A stretch of 8,755 nucleotides of DNA, taken from the NCBI GenBank assembly GCA_016926455.1, contig JAFGOO010000049.1, positions 1-8,755 of the forward strand, given 5' to 3'. Each line of letters opens with the position of its first letter. The first letter of the stretch is position 1. Origin of the DNA: Methanosarcinaceae archaeon. GTDB taxonomy: Archaea > Halobacteriota > Methanosarcinia > Methanosarcinales > Methanosarcinaceae. Of this stretch, positions 6,316 through 8,755 are shown in pieces. Under the pieces are notes generated by a model, which searched no databases, was not told the origin of the DNA, and saw nothing but the letters and a program-made list of their open reading frames with translations. A program made the position numbers and the translations under genes.

Positions 6316-7269
6316 ATGGAACTCCCTATTATAGAATTGCCTGATGTACAGGCGAATAAACCCCAAATTCCTATAAATCTAACGCGAGTTGGCGTAACAG
6401 ACGTAAAAAAACTAGTTGAGGTCACACGAAAAGATAAACGTCCTATCGTACTTATTTCAACGTTTGACATTTTCGTGGACTTACCCTTCGATCGCAAAGG
6501 TGCAAACCTTTCCCGTAATTTTGAGGCAATCGACGAGGTGCTTGAAAAAGCGGTAAATATGCCTGTTTATGAGATCGAGCAATTGTGTAGTGATGTTGCA
6601 AGAAGCTTATTGACACGTCATGAATATGCAACGCAGGCAGAAGTTAGAATGAAGGGTGAATACATTGTAAAAAGGGAATCACCCATAACTAAAATGGAAT
6701 GTCAGGAAGTAGTGGAGATTTTTGCTGAAGCTACGGCGAGTAGAGACGAATCCGATAATATCAACGTTAAGAAACTGGTTGGAGTTGAGGTCATAGGAAT
6801 GACCGCATGCCCATGTGCCCAAGAGATCATGAGAGATAACGCTCGAAAAGAACTTGAATCTCTTGGAGTTGATAATCGCACTATTGCAATGTTTTTGCAC
6901 AAGATTCCCATGGCTACCCATAACCAACGTGGCCGTGGCATCATTTCAATCGAAGTTGAAGGGGAAATAGATGTTTCTCTTGAAGTGATAATAGCGATAA
7001 TAGAAAACTCTATGAGTTCCAGTGTTTTCGAGCTTCTAAAACGTTCTGATGAATCGTGGGTTGTCGAAAATGCCCACCAGAACCCAAAGTTTGTGGAGGA
7101 TTGCGTACGTACCATGGCTAAAAACATCGTCAGGAAATTTTCACATCTTTCGGATGATGCAGTTATCACGATCAAACAGATTAATGAAGAAAGTATCCAT
7201 CGTCACAACGCTTTTGCGGAAAGGGTTGCTCTGATGGGAGAACTACGGTCAGAAATTGCCCGCGGATAG
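6316..7269 (+). CDS. mptA: GTP cyclohydrolase MptA (type IV, archaeal)
   Basis: Cytosolic Fe(II)-dependent enzyme that opens GTP and yields 7,8-dihydroneopterin 2',3'-cyclic phosphate, the first step towards tetrahydromethanopterin, the C1 carrier of methanogenesis. The 317 residues fit the MptA/FolE2 (COG1469) family in length and motifs: ISTFDIFVDLP (47-57), GANLSRNFEAI (62-72), GMTACPCAQEIM (161-172) with the paired cysteines C165 and C167, MATHNQRGRG (199-208) with H202, and the C-terminal ESIHRHNAFAE (292-302). The start at ATG 6316 has TGAGGT at 6303-6308. The bacterial FolE type I enzyme differs in fold motifs. It heads a same-strand group of four genes. Confidence 0.95.
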   Translation: MELPIIELPDVQANKPQIPINLTRVGVTDVKKLVEVTRKDKRPIVLISTFDIFVDLPFDRKGANLSRNFEAIDEVLEKAVNMPVYEIEQLCSDVARSLLTRHEYATQAEVRMKGEYIVKRESPITKMECQEVVEIFAEATASRDESDNINVKKLVGVEVIGMTACPCAQEIMRDNARKELESLGVDNRTIAMFLHKIPMATHNQRGRGIISIEVEGEIDVSLEVIIAIIENSMSSSVFELLKRSDESWVVENAHQNPKFVEDCVRTMAKNIVRKFSHLSDDAVITIKQINEESIHRHNAFAERVALMGELRSEIARG

Positions 7270-7301
7270 TTATGGAAAGGTATTAATTGCAAAAGTATGA
7301 G

Positions 7302-7310
7302 TAAATAATA
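7302..7310 (+). promoter_or_regulatory. Possible TATA box for the zinc-ribbon gene
   Basis: TAAATAATA lies in the 96-base gap after mptA. It would place a transcription start near 7332, leaving a short leader that includes the strong ribosome site at 7354-7361. Read-through from mptA is equally possible. Confidence 0.3.
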
Positions 7311-7353
7311 TGTGGGTTATAGATGGTCGTAGTAAGCCCATTTATTAAAACAT

Positions 7354-7361
7354 GAGGTGAT
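7354..7361 (+). promoter_or_regulatory. Strong ribosome binding site that fixes the small-gene start
   Basis: GAGGTGAT is a full match to the archaeal anti-Shine-Dalgarno sequence, four bases ahead of ATG 7366. It is the best ribosome site in the window and strong evidence that the short gene behind it is translated. Confidence 0.8.
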
Positions 7362-7365
7362 AACT

Positions 7366-7521
7366 ATGTGCAGTGTTGGAGACTCTTTTGATATCAATCT
7401 GGAAGGCAAATTGCCGGTTAAAGAGTATGTATGCAAAGACTGTGAAAACAAATTCAAAGGTATAGGAAAAAATGTGATGTGCCCCTCCTGCCAGTCTAAA
7501 AATGTAGCAGAATCTAAGTAA
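7366..7521 (+). CDS. Small zinc-ribbon protein (51 residues)
   Basis: A short gene with two CxxC knuckles: CKDC (23-26) and CPSC (39-42), 12 residues apart. This is the spacing of a rubredoxin-like zinc ribbon that binds one Zn(II) through four cysteines. An extra Cys stands at position 2, and the tail is lysine-rich. The strong ribosome site GAGGTGAT and the intact frame argue that it is real. The second half (FKGIGKNVMCPSCQSKNV) resembles the zinc-ribbon part of many archaeal adaptor proteins but does not identify a function. It lies between mptA and two other small archaeal genes, so a role tied to cofactor or C1 metabolism is possible; a nucleic-acid or protein-binding adaptor is as likely. 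Function unknown. Confidence 0.85.
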   Translation: MCSVGDSFDINLEGKLPVKEYVCKDCENKFKGIGKNVMCPSCQSKNVAESK

Positions 7522-7530
7522 AGAAAGGGA

Positions 7531-7538
7531 TTTTTTTT
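7531..7538 (+). terminator. T8 tract behind the zinc-ribbon gene
   Basis: Eight T residues begin nine bases after the stop codon. There is no hairpin, but such tracts can end archaeal transcription. The next gene starts only 17 bases later, so termination is probably partial at most. Confidence 0.4.
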
Positions 7539-7554
7539 ACATACGTATCTTAAG

Positions 7555-8040
7555 ATGGAAAAATCGGCACTTTACAAAGACATTTTACTGAAAGAAAGTG
7601 AAATGCTTCTCCTCCGCGGTACTGCAGGAACGGTAGCTATCGTCAAAGTTGGTCCGCGTGGGCAGTTTTTTCTGGAAACTGAAAAAGAAGAAATCGTACT
7701 CGGACTAGAGCCCCACGACTTGATTATTGCGTCTGCATTTTCGGTGGGTGAAATAATTGAGAAAGGACTTAAATGCGTTCTTTTTATGATACGGGAAATT
7801 AGGTCGCCTTTAATCGTCCTTTCAAAAAACCATCCTGCATCACCAAGGCTTCCTATCGTGGTGTCCGCTGGCAAAAAGTCTGTTCTAAGCTGCAATATCG
7901 TGCCAGGAACACACCCAAATCAGGATGTACTCTGTGGTTCTAATGAATTTGATAATTTAGAGGTAACAGGAACACCTGAAGGCGTTAAAATAAAAAATAT
8001 CCCATTGTGTGAGGTAGTAAGGGTTAACTTTAATATCTAA
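7555..8040 (+). CDS. Conserved-looking protein of unknown function (161 residues)
   Basis: I do not recognise this protein. It is a complete frame from ATG 7555 to TAA 8038-8040. No ribosome site precedes 7555, so the message may be leaderless or the start may be wrong; the next in-frame ATG is 7603 (residue 17). The sequence alternates short hydrophobic strands with turns (VAIVKVG 27-33, DLIIASAFSVGEII 55-68, LKCVLFMI 72-79, SPLIVLS 84-90, LPIVVSAG 99-106), suggesting a mainly beta, soluble fold. It has four cysteines without a CxxC pair and no membrane segment or signal. DUF2098 follows 42 bases later and the zinc-ribbon gene precedes by 33, so the three may be one transcription unit. DUF22-like archaeal proteins came to mind but I could not match their motifs. 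Confidence 0.8.
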   Translation: MEKSALYKDILLKESEMLLLRGTAGTVAIVKVGPRGQFFLETEKEEIVLGLEPHDLIIASAFSVGEIIEKGLKCVLFMIREIRSPLIVLSKNHPASPRLPIVVSAGKKSVLSCNIVPGTHPNQDVLCGSNEFDNLEVTGTPEGVKIKNIPLCEVVRVNFNI

Positions 8041-8082
8041 CCAACTTATCTGTTTATGAACAAGGAAATAATGGGGTAATAT

Positions 8083-8409
8083 ATGGTGGATTCAGATATC
8101 ATTGAAGCTTCTGACATAAATGGGACACCCATTCAAATCGGAACCGCGGTGAAATATATAAACAGTGACACTGAGGGAATTGTTACCGATATCAAAAAAG
8201 ATGCCGAAGGTGTGTGGGCACTTGTGGATGCAAAAGATCTTTATTATAAGGTAGAAACTCTAATAGTGCTCGAAAAAAGTGTTACTAAAATCCGTGAAGA
8301 AAAAGAACGCCAGTTTACTGCAAATGATGCAGCAGAATATATCAAAAATGTAGCAGAATCCATGGGTTCCACGGATGTGAAAGGAATACACGGTGTTGGT
8401 GGCGGCTGA
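8083..8409 (+). CDS. DUF2098 family protein (108 residues)
   Basis: Fits the archaeal DUF2098 (COG4014) pattern: INGTPIQIGTAVKYINSDTE (12-31), then GIVTDIKKDAEG, then WALVDAKDLYYKVETLIVLE. That is a small SH3-like beta barrel in which the Gly, the VKY, the W-LVD and the LYY positions are characteristic. A charged stretch (KIREEKERQF, 69-78) and a glycine-rich tail follow, ending GVGGG. The family is found mainly in methanogens and has no known activity. The start is ATG 8083, with GGGGTAAT at 8073-8080 as a weak ribosome site. The stop TGA (8407-8409) lies at the right end of a decayed tnpB element, so the glycine tail may not be ancestral. Confidence 0.8.
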   Translation: MVDSDIIEASDINGTPIQIGTAVKYINSDTEGIVTDIKKDAEGVWALVDAKDLYYKVETLIVLEKSVTKIREEKERQFTANDAAEYIKNVAESMGSTDVKGIHGVGGG

Positions 8410-8586
8410 ATTAATGCCCTATAAATAGAGTGGCTTCCTGCTTTATTCTTTAAACCATTTTTCACAAGTCCACAGGCTCGTCCCCTAGTTCCGAAGGTGT
8501 CAAATAGCAATTAAGTTCTGCTCATCTAAAGCAAACTTCATTATATTAATAGCTTCATTGATATTCATATCATTTGGTATTAGAAT
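8406..8586 (-). mobile_element. Decayed tnpB element 3' end, older copy
   Basis: The right-end portion of an IS200/IS605-type element on the - strand, diverged from its neighbour at 8587-8755. A weak terminal hairpin remains: on the - strand CUCUA (8430-8426) pairs with UAGGG (8421-8417) around UUUA, using a U-G pair that works only in RNA of that strand. The end TTAATTCAG recalls the AGTTCAC end of the newer copy. The two copies share a 24-base identical block at 8481-8504 and 8662-8685 (offset 181). Confidence 0.65.
8500..8571 (-). pseudogene. tnpB: TnpB C-terminal fragment, older copy
   Basis: On the - strand from 8571 it reads DMNINEAINIMKFALDEQN, then LIAI and a TGA at 8500-8502. This aligns with DRDINAAINIKKFALQNQN of the newer copy. 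The conserved DRD of the last RuvC motif is altered to DMN, and the frame upstream is not TnpB but the end of the neighbouring element. Only the last two dozen codons survive. Confidence 0.7.
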
Positions 8587-8594
8587 GTGAACTA

Positions 8595-8614
8595 CTCCAC
8601 GCTTACGCATGGAG
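8595..8614 (-). ncRNA. Terminal hairpin of a possible reRNA of the newer tnpB copy
   Basis: The 8-bp stem with a GUAA tetraloop pairs fully only in - strand RNA (U-G rather than A-C). This fits the known guide-RNA layout in which the scaffold ends at the element's right end. The guide directly after the end would begin ATTCTAATACCAAATGAT, which is part of the older copy. Confidence 0.4.
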
Positions 8615-8680
8615 CTTCTTGCTTCATTCTTTGAACCATCGTTCACAAGTCCACAAGCACTTCCCCTAGTTCCGAAGGTG

Positions 8681-8755
8681 TCAAACGGTTATTAGATTTT
8701 GATTTTGCAGTGCAAACTTCTTGATATTGATTGCAGCATTGATATCCCTATCGTG
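8681..8755 (-). CDS. tnpB: TnpB C-terminus, partial (continues past the window)
   Basis: The frame enters at 8755 and reads HDRDINAAINIKKFALQNQN, then LITV and a TGA at 8681-8683. DRDINAAIN is the last RuvC-like motif of TnpB, with its catalytic Asp intact. After the TGA the +1 frame stays open through DTFGTRGSACGLVNDG and KNEA, which looks like the tail of many TnpB proteins. The true end may therefore lie further down, through an old frameshift or recoding. Whether the full protein is intact cannot be seen. Confidence 0.75.
   Translation of the reverse strand, partial: HDRDINAAINIKKFALQNQNLITV

Larger units (their letters stand above)
8587..8755 (-). mobile_element. tnpB element right end, newer copy, running off the window
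   Basis: The right end is at 8587, where the - strand ends AGTAGTTCAC. An 8-bp terminal hairpin lies at 8595-8614 (on the - strand CUCCAUGC, loop GUAA, GCGUGGAG, with one U-G pair). Before it come the 3' part of tnpB and a stretch highly similar to the older copy. The rest of the element lies beyond base 8755, so its left end and integrity cannot be judged. Confidence 0.75.

Noticed and set aside
6702..7175. 157-residue open frame on the - strand inside mptA
   Set aside because: It lies wholly antisense to a well-conserved enzyme, is serine/threonine-rich as shadow frames are, and has no ribosome site or family motif.
7314..7339. Hairpin between mptA and the zinc-ribbon gene (GGGTTA with TAAGCCC)
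   Set aside because: The stem is short with a bulge and a loop of 13 bases and no T-tract follows, so I do not call it a terminator.
7541..7548. 8-bp palindrome ATACGTAT before the 161-residue gene
   Set aside because: A single short palindrome in A/T-rich DNA with no second copy or promoter context is expected by chance.
8417..8755. Repeats at the right edge as a CRISPR array
   Set aside because: There are only two units of about 150 bases with diverged sequence, and they encode TnpB C-termini; there are no short regular repeats with unique spacers.

Overview
The window reads as chromosomal DNA of a methanogenic (or closely related) archaeon, most likely of the order Methanosarcinales. The evidence is an archaeal ether-lipid enzyme (carS), the archaeal GTP cyclohydrolase of methanopterin synthesis (mptA), a two-domain KaiC-like ATPase, a DUF2098 protein, TATA-type promoters about 25-30 bases before starts, Shine-Dalgarno sequences of the GAGGTGAT type, and a tRNA gene without an encoded CCA. 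The genus cannot be fixed by reading alone. Nearly all real genes lie on the + strand; the only - strand coding is decayed transposon DNA.

Layout. 1-260: a stranded IS200/IS605-type left end (79-138), then the carS promoter. 262-798: carS, whose N-terminus probably lies in another frame from ATG 221. 795-1253: a short, internally deleted tnpB element on the - strand that abuts the carS stop codon. 1297-1836: pyrE. 2040-3344 and 3380-4285: purD and argF, 35 bases apart and probably co-transcribed. 4356-4440: tRNA-Leu(CAG) with its own TATA box and T-run. 4633-6090: the KaiC-like ATPase, preceded by a palindrome and a duplicated TATA element and followed by a hairpin/T-tract terminator. 6316-7269: mptA behind twin ATAGCTAT palindromes. 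7366-7521: a 51-residue zinc-ribbon protein. 7555-8040: a protein I do not recognise. 8083-8409: DUF2098. 8406-8755: two diverged tnpB 3' ends in tandem, the second running off the window.

How the genes relate. The left two thirds is housekeeping biosynthesis (membrane lipid activation, pyrimidine, purine, arginine, a leucine tRNA). The right third starts with the first committed enzyme of tetrahydromethanopterin synthesis, followed on the same strand by three small archaeal proteins that might share its biology; that link is inference from position only.

The most unusual material is the transposon debris: three TnpB-type right ends, each with a hairpin and a terminal TCAC/TTCA-like sequence. 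At two of them the end appears to supply the TGA stop codon of the convergent host gene. At the right edge one element seems to be inserted inside an older relative, and both copies share an NTT-TGA-C context with an open +1 frame beyond. I found no CRISPR array, rRNA, prophage or obvious new defence system.
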